In this document: positions 17,443-26,088 of the stretch, piece by piece
Numbering within the stretch: position 1 is the stretch's first letter
Layout: every line of letters begins with the position of its first letter
From: Actinomycetes bacterium
GTDB lineage: Bacteria > Actinomycetota > Acidimicrobiia > Acidimicrobiales > Acidimicrobiaceae
DNA length: 64,000 nt
Assembly: GCA_021819725.1 (NCBI GenBank)
Contig: JAKAQR010000002.1
Location: 1 to 64,000 of the forward strand
Direction: 5' to 3'
Position numbers and translations under genes: made by a program
The notes under the pieces: model-generated
Seen by the model: the letters and a program-made list of their open reading frames with translations, nothing else
Told to the model about the DNA's origin: nothing
Database searches by the model: none

Positions 17443-18641
17443 TACGCCCCTGCCTCCCATTTCTCATCAACTGCCGCTCGCAATCGCTGCTGTTCAACCG
17501 CGAAGGTATCGCCCATATCAGCGAAGAAAGCGCGCGCCAGGGTACGTCGAGCCTCCTCGGCTGGGAAACCCTTTGAGGCGAGGTAAAACAACTCCTCCTC
17601 GTCGATAGGACCGACGGTGGAGGCATGCGAACACTTTACATCACTGATCTGAATATCGAGGTTTGGCACCGACCACGCAAGTGCGTCCTCCGATAAGAGC
17701 ACGTTCCGGTTGGTCTGGAAGGCTTCAGAGCCCCTCCCTAGCGGTGTAATCGTGATCATCCCGGTGTAAATTGACGTACCATCACCATTGACCACCCCCT
17801 TGTAGAGCAGGTTGCTGGTCGTACTCGGCGCGTCATGGGTGATGAATGTCCGATAATCAACACGTTCATGGGCACCAACGACATAGCCAACCCGAATCAC
17901 GGCCTGAGCCCTGGTGCCTTCGAGGATGCCATCCGTACGAACACGGGTGTACCCTTGATGGGCACTGGCCGCATCCAGCTCGAGACTGGCTTCGGGGCCG
18001 AGTCGAAATCGTACGTACCCAAGACTGAGAGCCTTTTGGTCGTGTTCGAGCTGATGGCGATAGACCACCGATGACCGCTCGTGGCCAATGATCTCAAGAA
18101 TCGGGAGGTGCATGACCGACCCGGTCAAGAGGTCGACATGGATGACTTCGAGTTCGACATCGGGGGCCACCGAGAGTCGAAGCCAACTCCACAGCCCAGC
18201 ATCGTCACCCGTTCCAGCGGTGATAATGCCCAGCCGTCGGAGTGGAGCCTCAACTTTGATCTCGACGCGACCAGGAGCCAGCAGGCTGCCAAGCGTCAGC
18301 AGACTTTCGTCCTCCTCGCGAAGAAACTCACCGACGGCCTCTGCCTGAGACACCGTCAACCCGGGTACCTCAGTTCCACCCACCACCAGCCGGCCACCAT
18401 CGACACGCACGGTCGCATCCACCTCGCCAAAGGTCGAGAGTATCTGCGCCCCTCTTGCCCAAAGATCATCGTTCGTCGCCGAACAGGTCTTCTGGTAGCG
18501 CTCCCATTCGATCTCGTCAACTGGAGAGTATCTCCAGCACTCCAGGGCTTCCGTCGGCTGCTCCAGTCGTTCAGCTTCAGCCGCCCTCGTCATACTGCGA
18601 GCTGGCAGCTCCCAGGACATATCCTTCCCTAGGGACTTCAC
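17442..18641 (-). CDS. sufD: SufD Fe-S cluster scaffold subunit
   Basis: The 399-residue protein belongs to the SufB/SufD family. Its C-terminal part has the hallmark DVKCSHASTVGPIDEEELFYLASKG and EEARRTLARAFFADM. The preceding beta-helix core includes HQGYTRVRTDGILEG and VDYRTFITHDAPSTTSNLLYKG (in parts). SufD pairs with SufB and SufC to build and transfer Fe-S clusters. GTG 18641 has the ribosome site gaaggag; the longer frame to GTG 18668 runs into a probable operator. sufB, its usual neighbour, is 6 kb away on the same strand. Confidence 0.93.
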   Translation of the reverse strand: MKSLGKDMSWELPARSMTRAAEAERLEQPTEALECWRYSPVDEIEWERYQKTCSATNDDLWARGAQILSTFGEVDATVRVDGGRLVVGGTEVPGLTVSQAEAVGEFLREEDESLLTLGSLLAPGRVEIKVEAPLRRLGIITAGTGDDAGLWSWLRLSVAPDVELEVIHVDLLTGSVMHLPILEIIGHERSSVVYRHQLEHDQKALSLGYVRFRLGPEASLELDAASAHQGYTRVRTDGILEGTRAQAVIRVGYVVGAHERVDYRTFITHDAPSTTSNLLYKGVVNGDGTSIYTGMITITPLGRGSEAFQTNRNVLLSEDALAWSVPNLDIQISDVKCSHASTVGPIDEEELFYLASKGFPAEEARRTLARAFFADMGDTFAVEQQRLRAAVDEKWEAGA

Positions 18642-18666
18642 GCGATCTCCTTCGATACTGTTTGCC

Positions 18667-18685
18667 ACCTTCGCACCGCCAAGGT
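18667..18685 (-). promoter_or_regulatory. Inverted repeat, candidate operator of the sufD operon
   Basis: The sequence ACCTTcGCaccGCcAAGGT is an inverted repeat (ACCTT-n-GC / GC-n-AAGGT) just upstream of the sufD start and just downstream of a TAGGGT -10-like element (minus strand, 18699-18694). The position would suit a repressor such as a SufR-type Fe-S regulator. No such regulator is encoded in the window, and no copy was seen before sufB. Confidence 0.45.
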
Positions 18686-18753
18686 GCTAGTTTACCCTAC
18701 CATCATAGTGATAACCTAGGAAGTGTCCACGATGCACCACCAAAAGGAGAGCC

Positions 18754-19533
18754 ATGGAGACCCTAGAGATCGAGATCAACGATGGGATTGGGGCGTTAGT
18801 CCTCAACCGTCCCGCCAAACTCAACGCCATGAACGCCGCCTTTTTCACGGAACTGCCACGCGCGATCGAGATCCTTGAGGCGGACACCGCTGTACGAGTC
18901 ATCGTCATTCGCGCCAACGGTCCTCACTTCAGTGCAGGACTTGACCTCACTGACTTCGCGCCAGGGTCGCAGAACATCCAATCAACCAACGACATACGAC
19001 CACTTCAACTCGGCTTTGTCGCCCTCGCGACTGCCCAGAAACCTACGCTGGCTGCCGTCAACGGCTACTGTATCGGCGGCGGCCTCGATCTGATCGCCGC
19101 TTGCGACCTTCGTTTGGCCACGCGTTCGGCAATCTTTTCGCTCCGCGAAGTCCGCATTGGAATCGTCGCCGATCTCGGATCTCTCACCCTGCTCTCTGAG
19201 GTACTCCCTCAATCGGTTCTCGCCGAGATGGCCTTCACCGGTCGTGATGTCGGCGCCGCCGAAGCACACACAATCGGACTCGTGCACTCGATCTGGGATA
19301 CCACCGAAGATCTGGACCGAGCTATCATGGAGCTCGGCCAGCAGATTCAGGCTAATCCACCCCTAGCCGTTCAGGCGACCAAACGCCTGCTCGCCCAACG
19401 ACGAACGCAAGGGCTCGCACAACACCTGGAACTCGCTGCCAGTTACAACGTCGCGCTGATGCAATCGAACGACATGCGAGAGGCGCTGACCGCCATGAAG
19501 GAGCGACGGCCCCCCAACTATCATGCCAACTAA
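18754..19533 (+). CDS. Crotonase-family enzyme, probable dienoyl-CoA isomerase type
   Basis: A 259-residue enoyl-CoA hydratase/isomerase family protein with the oxyanion-hole segments HFSAGLDL and AAVNGYCIGGGLDL. The active-site stretch reads GGGLDLIAACDLRL...SLREVRIGIVADLGSL. This matches delta(3,5)-delta(2,4)-dienoyl-CoA isomerase (ECH1), where an Asp after GGG, a Glu before the VxxG turn and an Asp in the ADxG turn are catalytic; ordinary hydratases lack that last Asp. It would act in breakdown of unsaturated fatty acids. ATG 18754 follows aaaggag. It is divergent from sufD. Confidence 0.85.
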   Translation: METLEIEINDGIGALVLNRPAKLNAMNAAFFTELPRAIEILEADTAVRVIVIRANGPHFSAGLDLTDFAPGSQNIQSTNDIRPLQLGFVALATAQKPTLAAVNGYCIGGGLDLIAACDLRLATRSAIFSLREVRIGIVADLGSLTLLSEVLPQSVLAEMAFTGRDVGAAEAHTIGLVHSIWDTTEDLDRAIMELGQQIQANPPLAVQATKRLLAQRRTQGLAQHLELAASYNVALMQSNDMREALTAMKERRPPNYHAN

Positions 19534-19763
19534 GACACCGCTACGTCTGCTTCGGATGATCGACACGCCAAGGTCCTAAGACTGGGCTGTGGTCCCATAC
19601 CGCTACCATGGATCCAGGAGTGCTGTTGGCCTTTAGCCAAGCTCCTACCTGTTCCTAAGGTTTCTCAAAGCATAGGCCACCAGAATGACGGGTGAAAGGT
19701 TGCTGACACCGATGAGTCTCACGGTTGGTAGCGCTCGAAGAAGATTGGTAGAGAAAGGCACGC

Positions 19764-21350
19764 ATGATGAGTGACGGCGATTTCCCAGAGAATGGCACCG
19801 GGGCGGAGCCGGAAGGCGACGAAGCGGCGAACCCATCTCCGCAGGATGAGGAGATGTCTTCGACCCCCAGCGGACAGGATCCCGATGCAACCTTGCAGGG
19901 CGATGGCTGGTCCTCCGGTGACGGCTGGTCTGCTGGCGATACCCTCGCCTCCGGTGAGAGTTGGTCGAGTGAGGCGGCGCCCGAGGCGTCGAGCGATGAT
20001 CACTTGTCCCAACATGAGCACACTGATCCCTACGGACAGACCTCTGCTGAGGGTACCGGCTATCGAGGCTATGAATATGCATCCAGTTGGGCCTCACCCC
20101 CACCGTCGACACCGACGTCAGGTGCAACAAAGAAGGGATCTGCCAAGCGTCGAGGCGCACTCAGCAAGCGGCGCTTCTCCGGCTTGACGGTCCTTACCGC
20201 AGCGGTGGTGGCAGCAGTGGTAGCCGTCGGCACCAGCATCACCGTCGTTCACTTGAGCGGCACCTCGAACTCAAAACCTGTCGTCATCTCTGAGTCATCG
20301 GCTTCCCCTACCGCTATTCAAGGCTCCGGGTTAAATGGTAACGGAAGTCTTAATGTGCCTCAGATCCTGGCAAAAGTTGAGCCTGCGGTCGTTGATATCA
20401 CGGCAGAGGGTTCAACCAGCAACGGCTTCCTAGGCACGAGCCAGTTTGAAGACGCTGGAACAGGGATGATCTTTAGCTCCAGTGGTCTTGTGCTGACCAA
20501 CAACCATGTTATCGCTGGGGCCACCTCAATACAGGCAACGCTCTATAACCAATCGAAGTCCTACCCGGTCAAAATTGTAGGAACTGATCCTGCCCATGAC
20601 GTTGCTGTCCTTCAGATCGAGGGCCTGTCAGGCTTACCCACCGTCAAGTTTGGCAACTCTGGGCAACTGCAGGTAGGTGATCCTGTCGTGGCAATCGGCA
20701 ATGCGCTAGCGCTGCAGGGCGATCCTACGGTCACGCAGGGCATCGTCTCTGCGCTCAACCGTTCTATCACTGCGCAGGATCAAAATTTGAGCGAACACCT
20801 TACACAGATGATTCAAACGGATGCACCAATCAACCCAGGCAACTCCGGTGGTCCGCTCGTCAATGCAGCGGGACAGGTGGTGGGAATGGACACCGCCATT
20901 ATCTCCTCTACCTCACAGACTCCCGCCCAAAACCTAGGCTTTGCCGAATCGATAGATTCTGTTCTTCCTGTCGTGAGGAATATCCTGAAGGATCCGAGCT
21001 ACTACACCAAAGCTTCTTCAGGTTCCTCGAGCACCGCAACCACGACAAAGGCATTTCTCGGCGTCGGCATACAGACGATGAATGCACAAGCTGCGGCCCA
21101 ACTCGGTTATCCAACCAATCAACAGGGGGCGCTCATCGACTACATCTATCCTGGGTCGCCCGCATCGAACGCTGGACTTACATCGGGTGATGTCATCATT
21201 GGATTCGACGGTAAGGCAGTGACGGACGCCTCTGAACTCGTCACCGACGTCACGTCAAAGTCTCCTGGAACCTCCGTCACCTTGAAGGTGCTCTCACAAT
21301 CAGGGACTTCGACAATGACGATTACTCTTGGCAACGCTCCGGCAGCCTAG
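19764..21350 (+). CDS. Membrane-anchored HtrA/DegP-like serine protease
   Basis: The 528-residue protein has a long acidic, Ser/Gly-rich cytoplasmic N-terminus (about 1-125), one TM at about 139-163, a trypsin-like domain with H248 (LVLTNNHVIAGA), D279 (PAHDVAVLQI) and S361 (INPGNSGGPL), and a C-terminal PDZ domain at about 430-520. It should degrade or refold damaged extracytoplasmic proteins. A response regulator/kinase pair follows on the same strand after a strong hairpin. This recalls the mycobacterial mprAB-pepD neighbourhood, so stress control by that system is plausible. Confidence 0.93.
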   Translation: MMSDGDFPENGTGAEPEGDEAANPSPQDEEMSSTPSGQDPDATLQGDGWSSGDGWSAGDTLASGESWSSEAAPEASSDDHLSQHEHTDPYGQTSAEGTGYRGYEYASSWASPPPSTPTSGATKKGSAKRRGALSKRRFSGLTVLTAAVVAAVVAVGTSITVVHLSGTSNSKPVVISESSASPTAIQGSGLNGNGSLNVPQILAKVEPAVVDITAEGSTSNGFLGTSQFEDAGTGMIFSSSGLVLTNNHVIAGATSIQATLYNQSKSYPVKIVGTDPAHDVAVLQIEGLSGLPTVKFGNSGQLQVGDPVVAIGNALALQGDPTVTQGIVSALNRSITAQDQNLSEHLTQMIQTDAPINPGNSGGPLVNAAGQVVGMDTAIISSTSQTPAQNLGFAESIDSVLPVVRNILKDPSYYTKASSGSSSTATTTKAFLGVGIQTMNAQAAAQLGYPTNQQGALIDYIYPGSPASNAGLTSGDVIIGFDGKAVTDASELVTDVTSKSPGTSVTLKVLSQSGTSTMTITLGNAPAA

Positions 21351-21378
21351 ATGAGAGGTTCTTGGTTCGGTAGACCTC

Positions 21379-21430
21379 GCATAGACGATACCGCTCGTGT
21401 CACCGACGGCACGAGCGGTATCGTCTATGC
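21379..21430 (+). terminator. Strong hairpin terminator after the HtrA-like gene
   Basis: Two arms of 21 nt (21379-21399 and 21410-21430) are exact reverse complements around a 10-nt loop. This is by far the best stem seen in the window. It begins 29 nt after the protease stop and has no U-run, as is common for actinobacterial terminators. It separates the protease from the two-component genes downstream. Confidence 0.8.
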
Positions 21431-21517
21431 CTTAGGCGTCCACCCCCTGCCTTCTCGAGCGGTGTTCACCGGGCTGCATACGAGAGGCAGAGCCACAATC
21501 AACAGAAATGAGGAGTC

Positions 21518-22240
21518 ATGACATCCCCACAGGGCCGACCATCCAAGGACAAACGGATATTGGTGGTAGACGATGAGCTGCCAATCACCGAACTGCTCCA
21601 GATGGCGCTCAACTTCGAGGGCTACGATGTTGGGGTCGCAGCTTCTGGTCGAGAAGCCCTAGAACTTACCAGGACCTTTCGCCCTGACGTCATCGTGCTC
21701 GACGTCATGATGCCAGGACTTGATGGCTTTCAGGTCGTCAAGCGACTCCGCGAGGAACGTGATGACACACCTATCCTCTTTTTAACGGCTCGCGACTCGG
21801 TAGAGGATCGTGTTGAAGGACTCCGTTTGGGGTCGGACGACTATCTCACGAAACCATTTTCGCTCGCCGAATTGACGGCTCGCATTGAGGCGGTGCTACG
21901 ACGCAGCGGTGGGACAACAACCGAATCCTCCCGGCAGACTTTTCATGACCTTACGCTTGACGATGAGACACACGAAGTTTTTCGGGCAGGTGAACTTGTC
22001 GAACTCACCGCCACCGAGTTCAAACTTCTGCGTTTTCTCATGCTCAATGCCAACAAGGTTGTCTCAAAGACACAGATTCTCGACCATGTCTGGGAGTACG
22101 ACTTCGGAGGCGACGCCAACATTGTCGAGACCTACATCAGTTATCTTCGCAAGAAACTGGACCAGTTTGGACCACCGATCATCAAAACGATCCGTGGAGT
22201 CGGCTACAGTCTGCGGGCCCCAGAGATCAAAAACTCCTGA
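21518..22240 (+). CDS. OmpR-family response regulator (second system)
   Basis: A 240-residue regulator of the MprA/TcrA-like group. The receiver has the acidic pair in VVDDELP, phospho-acceptor D62 (VIVLDVMMPGLDG) and KPF; the winged-helix DNA-binding domain has LTATEFKLLRFLMLNANKVVSKTQILDHVW and SYLRKKLD. It starts at ATG 21518 with the ribosome site atgagga. The kinase begins 17 nt downstream. Confidence 0.95.
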   Translation: MTSPQGRPSKDKRILVVDDELPITELLQMALNFEGYDVGVAASGREALELTRTFRPDVIVLDVMMPGLDGFQVVKRLREERDDTPILFLTARDSVEDRVEGLRLGSDDYLTKPFSLAELTARIEAVLRRSGGTTTESSRQTFHDLTLDDETHEVFRAGELVELTATEFKLLRFLMLNANKVVSKTQILDHVWEYDFGGDANIVETYISYLRKKLDQFGPPIIKTIRGVGYSLRAPEIKNS

Positions 22241-22257
22241 AGCGCGAGATAGGGGCT

Positions 22258-23895
22258 GTGTCACCGAAGCGATCCACTCTCTCCCTGAGGGCGCGACTGC
22301 TGCTCATCGCGCTGACCACCCTGATCGTCGGCACTTTGGCAATCGACTTCACGACGGTAACCGCACTCAGGTCATTCCTCGTAGCACGAGTGGACTCTCA
22401 GTTGACCAACGATATCCCTCTCGCTGCCCGTGAGCTCCTGCACTCAAGCATCTACGGCGATTCGAGCTTTACCGGTCTAGTCTCTCTGCCACAAGGGAGT
22501 TATGGTGAGCTGATCTTCTCAAATGGGACCTCAGTAGTTGGCCAATTCTCAAACTCAGTCTCTGAACCCCCGCCAAACGTCGCTTCCGGCAAGGCAGGAG
22601 ACCAACGTGTCGACATACCTGTCGGACACCCCATCACGATCGAACTCACTGGAACCGACTACGCCTACCGTGTCCTCGCTGCTCGCGATCCATCACTCGG
22701 CGCAACGATGGTTCTCTCAATCCCCCTTACCTCGGTTCAAAGCACACTTCGCCGGCTTGAGTTGGCCGAACTCTTCGTCTCGCTCGGGGTTGTTCTGGCA
22801 CTTGGCCTCGCTGGTGCCTTCTCCATTCGCATTGGTCTCAAGCCACTTGAGCGGATGCGAACACAGGCTCGCGAGATCACTGCAGGCGACTCGATGGCTC
22901 GCGTCGATGATCATGGTCCCCAGGAGATCGCTAGTCTTGCTGGCACGCTCAACACGATGCTAGAACGACTCCAAGAGGCTTACAACGACTCCCAAAGTTC
23001 ACAGACCCGCCTGCGTCAATTCATCGCAGACGTCAGTCATGAGCTCCGCACACCGCTCACCAGCATCAAGGGCTACGCTGAACTCTACCTCGACGGCGCC
23101 CTCGATCCAACAACCGACACACCGGTCGCCATGGAACGCATTCAATCCGAGGCCAGTCGCATGGCAGCGCTCATCGAAGACTTGCTCCTGCTCGCCCGGA
23201 TGGACGAGAATCGACCGCTCTCGCTGGCCCCTATTGATCTATCAGCGCTCGCGAAGGCTGCGGTCATGGACGCGAAGGCCGTCGAACCCGGTCGCAACAT
23301 CGAGCTGATAACGCCAGACGAAGCGTTGGTTCTCGGAGATCAACATCGGCTTACCCAGGTGATCACCAACCTCCTCTCCAATGTGCGCACCCACACTCCT
23401 CCAACAGCGACCGTTGTGGTGCGAGTCGAGATGGTTCCAAAGGGTGCCTTGCCGCCCCCCGGTGCCCGTACAGCGAAGGGTATATCAGATCTGTTCGGTA
23501 GTGTTGACGAAAACATCGCACTCCTCGAGTGGGACGCCATGGTACGGCTCACCGTCTGTGACTCTGGACCCGGACTCGACGGACAACAACTAGAACGCGT
23601 CTTCGAACGGTTCTACCGATCGGACGAATCGCGCTCTCGCGCGCGCGGTGGAGCTGGACTTGGACTCTCCCTCGTTGCCGCCATCACTCATGCCCACGGA
23701 GGTACCGCCTGGGTCGCCAGCCCTGGTCTCGGTCGGGGCAGTTGTTTTGGAGTTGACCTTCCGATGCTCGAGATGGATGCCGCCGATACCATCCCTGACC
23801 TCAAGAATCGCCAGGCAACCAACGAGGCGACCGCGAGACTGACGCCCCGCTGGAAGATCTCCTCTCGCAGAGAACGGCACTCTAAAGCGGAATGA
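22258..23895 (+). CDS. Sensor histidine kinase (second system)
   Basis: The 545-residue kinase has TM1 at about 13-31, an extracytoplasmic domain to about 168, TM2 at about 170-190, HAMP, HisKA with H261 (FIADVSHELRTPLTSIKGY), and a HATPase domain with N box (NLLSNVRTHTPP) and GGAGLGLSLV. An insertion of about 30 residues within the ATPase domain (GTARTAKG region) and a basic Ser/Arg-rich tail are somewhat unusual. It starts at GTG 22258. The HtrA protease upstream suggests an envelope-stress signal. Confidence 0.93.
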   Translation: MSPKRSTLSLRARLLLIALTTLIVGTLAIDFTTVTALRSFLVARVDSQLTNDIPLAARELLHSSIYGDSSFTGLVSLPQGSYGELIFSNGTSVVGQFSNSVSEPPPNVASGKAGDQRVDIPVGHPITIELTGTDYAYRVLAARDPSLGATMVLSIPLTSVQSTLRRLELAELFVSLGVVLALGLAGAFSIRIGLKPLERMRTQAREITAGDSMARVDDHGPQEIASLAGTLNTMLERLQEAYNDSQSSQTRLRQFIADVSHELRTPLTSIKGYAELYLDGALDPTTDTPVAMERIQSEASRMAALIEDLLLLARMDENRPLSLAPIDLSALAKAAVMDAKAVEPGRNIELITPDEALVLGDQHRLTQVITNLLSNVRTHTPPTATVVVRVEMVPKGALPPPGARTAKGISDLFGSVDENIALLEWDAMVRLTVCDSGPGLDGQQLERVFERFYRSDESRSRARGGAGLGLSLVAAITHAHGGTAWVASPGLGRGSCFGVDLPMLEMDAADTIPDLKNRQATNEATARLTPRWKISSRRERHSKAE

Positions 23896-24054
23896 ACCCC
23901 GTCCAACCATCGAGCCAGAACCATGGCACATGGTGCCACCACAGCGCGGGGTCGAACCAGGCGGCTTTGCTGAAGAAGCCCGCAACCACAAGGTTGTCTC
24001 GCTCCAGCAACACTAGTAGCATAACCGATAACAGAGTTCTTGAAAGGTGACGCC

Positions 24055-24225
24055 GTGAGCAGCTATTCGAATCGTGGGCCAGCCTTGGTAGGCAAGACGG
24101 TGGGCGCCGGGGCAGTGGTCGCTGTTCTTGGAACGATGCTCGCAGGACCGATCGGCCTCGTCGTCGGTGCTGCCGCGGGAGGTTGGCTTGGCTATAAGTA
24201 CTCGACGAGAGATCGCACGAGCTAG
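24055..24225 (+). CDS. Small glycine-zipper membrane protein
   Basis: The 56-residue product is mostly one glycine/alanine-rich hydrophobic hairpin (VGAGAVVAVLGTMLAGPIG and VVGAAAGGWLGYKY) flanked by short polar ends. Such glycine-zipper peptides insert in membranes, but no function can be assigned. GTG 24055 follows gaaaggtga. A weak hairpin (acatcc/ggatgt, 24278-24299) lies downstream. Confidence 0.6.
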   Translation: MSSYSNRGPALVGKTVGAGAVVAVLGTMLAGPIGLVVGAAAGGWLGYKYSTRDRTS

Positions 24226-24568
24226 ACGCACGTCCCCATCGTTACAGGTGGCCCAGCTCCATCCTTTCGAGGGAGACACATCCTTCTTTCGAGGGATGTC
24301 GACAAAGGCTAGTTCGTCATGCTGCCGCTACGCACCCCAGGTTGTGGTAATAGCGAGCACGCCTCAACTCGCTTGATGCATCGCCCAGCACAATCTACCC
24401 AGGCTTTTGTGTGCCACTCCACCCTTCATGAGTGCCATGGAGACGAGAAAGCGTCGCTGACTAACAGCGACGCCAACCGATCGGTGATCGATCGCTATGA
24501 AGGATCTGCTCCATGCGATCGTATCACCGCACATTACGTCATCTCAACCAAGGCCGAGCAACGGCATA
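24226..24568. other. 343-nt convergent intergenic region, no gene seen
   Basis: This lies between the small membrane-protein gene and the end of sufB. It contains the repeated short word ctttcgaggga near 24265 and 24287 and the weak hairpin 24278-24299. No open frame with a ribosome site or protein-like composition was found. Confidence 0.5.
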
Positions 24569-25969
24569 TCAGCCGATCGAACCATCCATCTGCAGCTCGA
24601 TCAGCCTTGACCATTCAACCGCATACTCCATCGGCAGTGTGCGCGTCACCGGCTCGATGAACCCGTTCACGATCAGGCTCATGGCTTGAGCCTCTGACAG
24701 ACCTCGGCTCATCAAGTAGAAGAGCTGATCCTCACCCACCTTCGAGACCGTCGCCTCGTGACCAATCCATGCGTTACGCTCACCAATCTCCATATATGGC
24801 TTCGTCTCGGAGATAGAGTTATCATCCAGAAGCAATGCGTCACAGCGCACAAAGGATCGTGAGTTCTTCGCCCCCTCTTCCATGTGTACAAGTCCGCGAT
24901 AGGTCGCAGTCCCTCCATCTTTTGAGATGGACTTAGAGACGATCGTCGAGGTCGTCTCCGGCGCAGCATGGATCATTTTGGCCCCTGCATCTTGGTGTTG
25001 TCCCGCTCCGGCATACGCCACCGAGAGGACCTCTCCGGATGCTTTTGGCCCCATGAGATAGACCGAAGGATACTTCATCGTCAAGCGAGAGCCGATGTTG
25101 CCATCGATCCATTCCACTCGCGCCTCAGCTTCGGCACGAGCTCTCTTCGTCACCAGGTTATAGACGTTTGATGACCAGTTCTGAATCGTCGTATAGGTGA
25201 TACGAGCACCCGGCTTTGCAATCAACTCAACCACCGCGGAGTGCAATGAATCAGTCGAATATACCGGTGCCGAACAACCCTCGATGTAGTGCACCTGCGA
25301 GCCCTCATCGGCAATGATCAATGTCCGCTCAAACTGGCCCATATTCTCTGAGTTGATCCGGAAGTACGCCTGCAGAGGCATGTCAAGCTTCACACCCTTG
25401 GGCACGTAGATGAAGGATCCCCCTGACCAGACCGCAGAGTTCAATGCGGCAAATTTGTTGTCATTGGGCGGAATCACCGTACCGAAATACTGCTTAACGA
25501 TCTCGGGGTACTCGCGCAAGGCGGTATCCATATCGGTGAAGAGGACACCAAGCTTGGCTAGGTCATCCCGGTTGCGGTGGTAAACGACCTCCGACTCATA
25601 CTGTGCGGTAACGCCGCCGAGGTACTTCCGCTCGGCCTCAGGGATACCCAGTTTATCCCATGTGTTCTTCATATTTTCGGGAAGCGCATCCCAGTTATCT
25701 ACCTGGTGGTCGGTGGGTTTCACGTAATAGTAAATGTCATCAAAGTCTAAATCAGGCATGTTGACCGCAAACCAGGGAGCCATCGGCCTACGCATGAAGT
25801 GGTCAAGGGCCTTCAATCGAAATGCTCGCATCCAATCAGGCTCGCCCTTGATTCTCGACATCTCCTCCACGATCTCTCTGGAGAGTCCCTTCTTAGGCTT
25901 AAATACATAATCCTCGACGTCAGACCAACCGAGTTTGTATCGTCCCAGATCAAGTTCTACCGAGGCCAT
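24569..25969 (-). CDS. sufB: SufB Fe-S cluster scaffold subunit
   Basis: This 466-residue protein is a canonical Suf[22 protein letters not shown] near the start, [16 protein letters not shown], the beta-helix core with [18 protein letters not shown] and [16 protein letters not shown], and the C-terminal [21 protein letters not shown]. SufB builds the nascent cluster with SufC and SufD. ATG 25969 has the ribosome site gaaggag. It stands alone, about 6 kb upstream of sufD, with plus-strand genes between. Confidence 0.96.
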   Translation of the reverse strand: MASVELDLGRYKLGWSDVEDYVFKPKKGLSREIVEEMSRIKGEPDWMRAFRLKALDHFMRRPMAPWFAVNMPDLDFDDIYYYVKPTDHQVDNWDALPENMKNTWDKLGIPEAERKYLGGVTAQYESEVVYHRNRDDLAKLGVLFTDMDTALREYPEIVKQYFGTVIPPNDNKFAALNSAVWSGGSFIYVPKGVKLDMPLQAYFRINSENMGQFERTLIIADEGSQVHYIEGCSAPVYSTDSLHSAVVELIAKPGARITYTTIQNWSSNVYNLVTKRARAEAEARVEWIDGNIGSRLTMKYPSVYLMGPKASGEVLSVAYAGAGQHQDAGAKMIHAAPETTSTIVSKSISKDGGTATYRGLVHMEEGAKNSRSFVRCDALLLDDNSISETKPYMEIGERNAWIGHEATVSKVGEDQLFYLMSRGLSEAQAMSLIVNGFIEPVTRTLPMEYAVEWSRLIELQMDGSIG

Positions 25970-26088
25970 CGCTACTCCTTCACGCATCTGTTTGGCACCA
26001 TCACCCCCAACCGAGTCGTACGAGTGATTTGCACTACCTCCATAGTAACAACTCTGCGCATCGCCACTACCGGTCTACACTGAGCATC

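Noticed and set aside
8748..19670. CTTTGAGAAG at 8748-8757 upstream of the first response regulator and its near reverse complement TTTCTCAAAG at 19661-19670 upstream of htrA
   Set aside because: A shared 9-mer in 64 kb is within what chance would give, and no direct-repeat structure typical of OmpR-family sites was seen around either copy.
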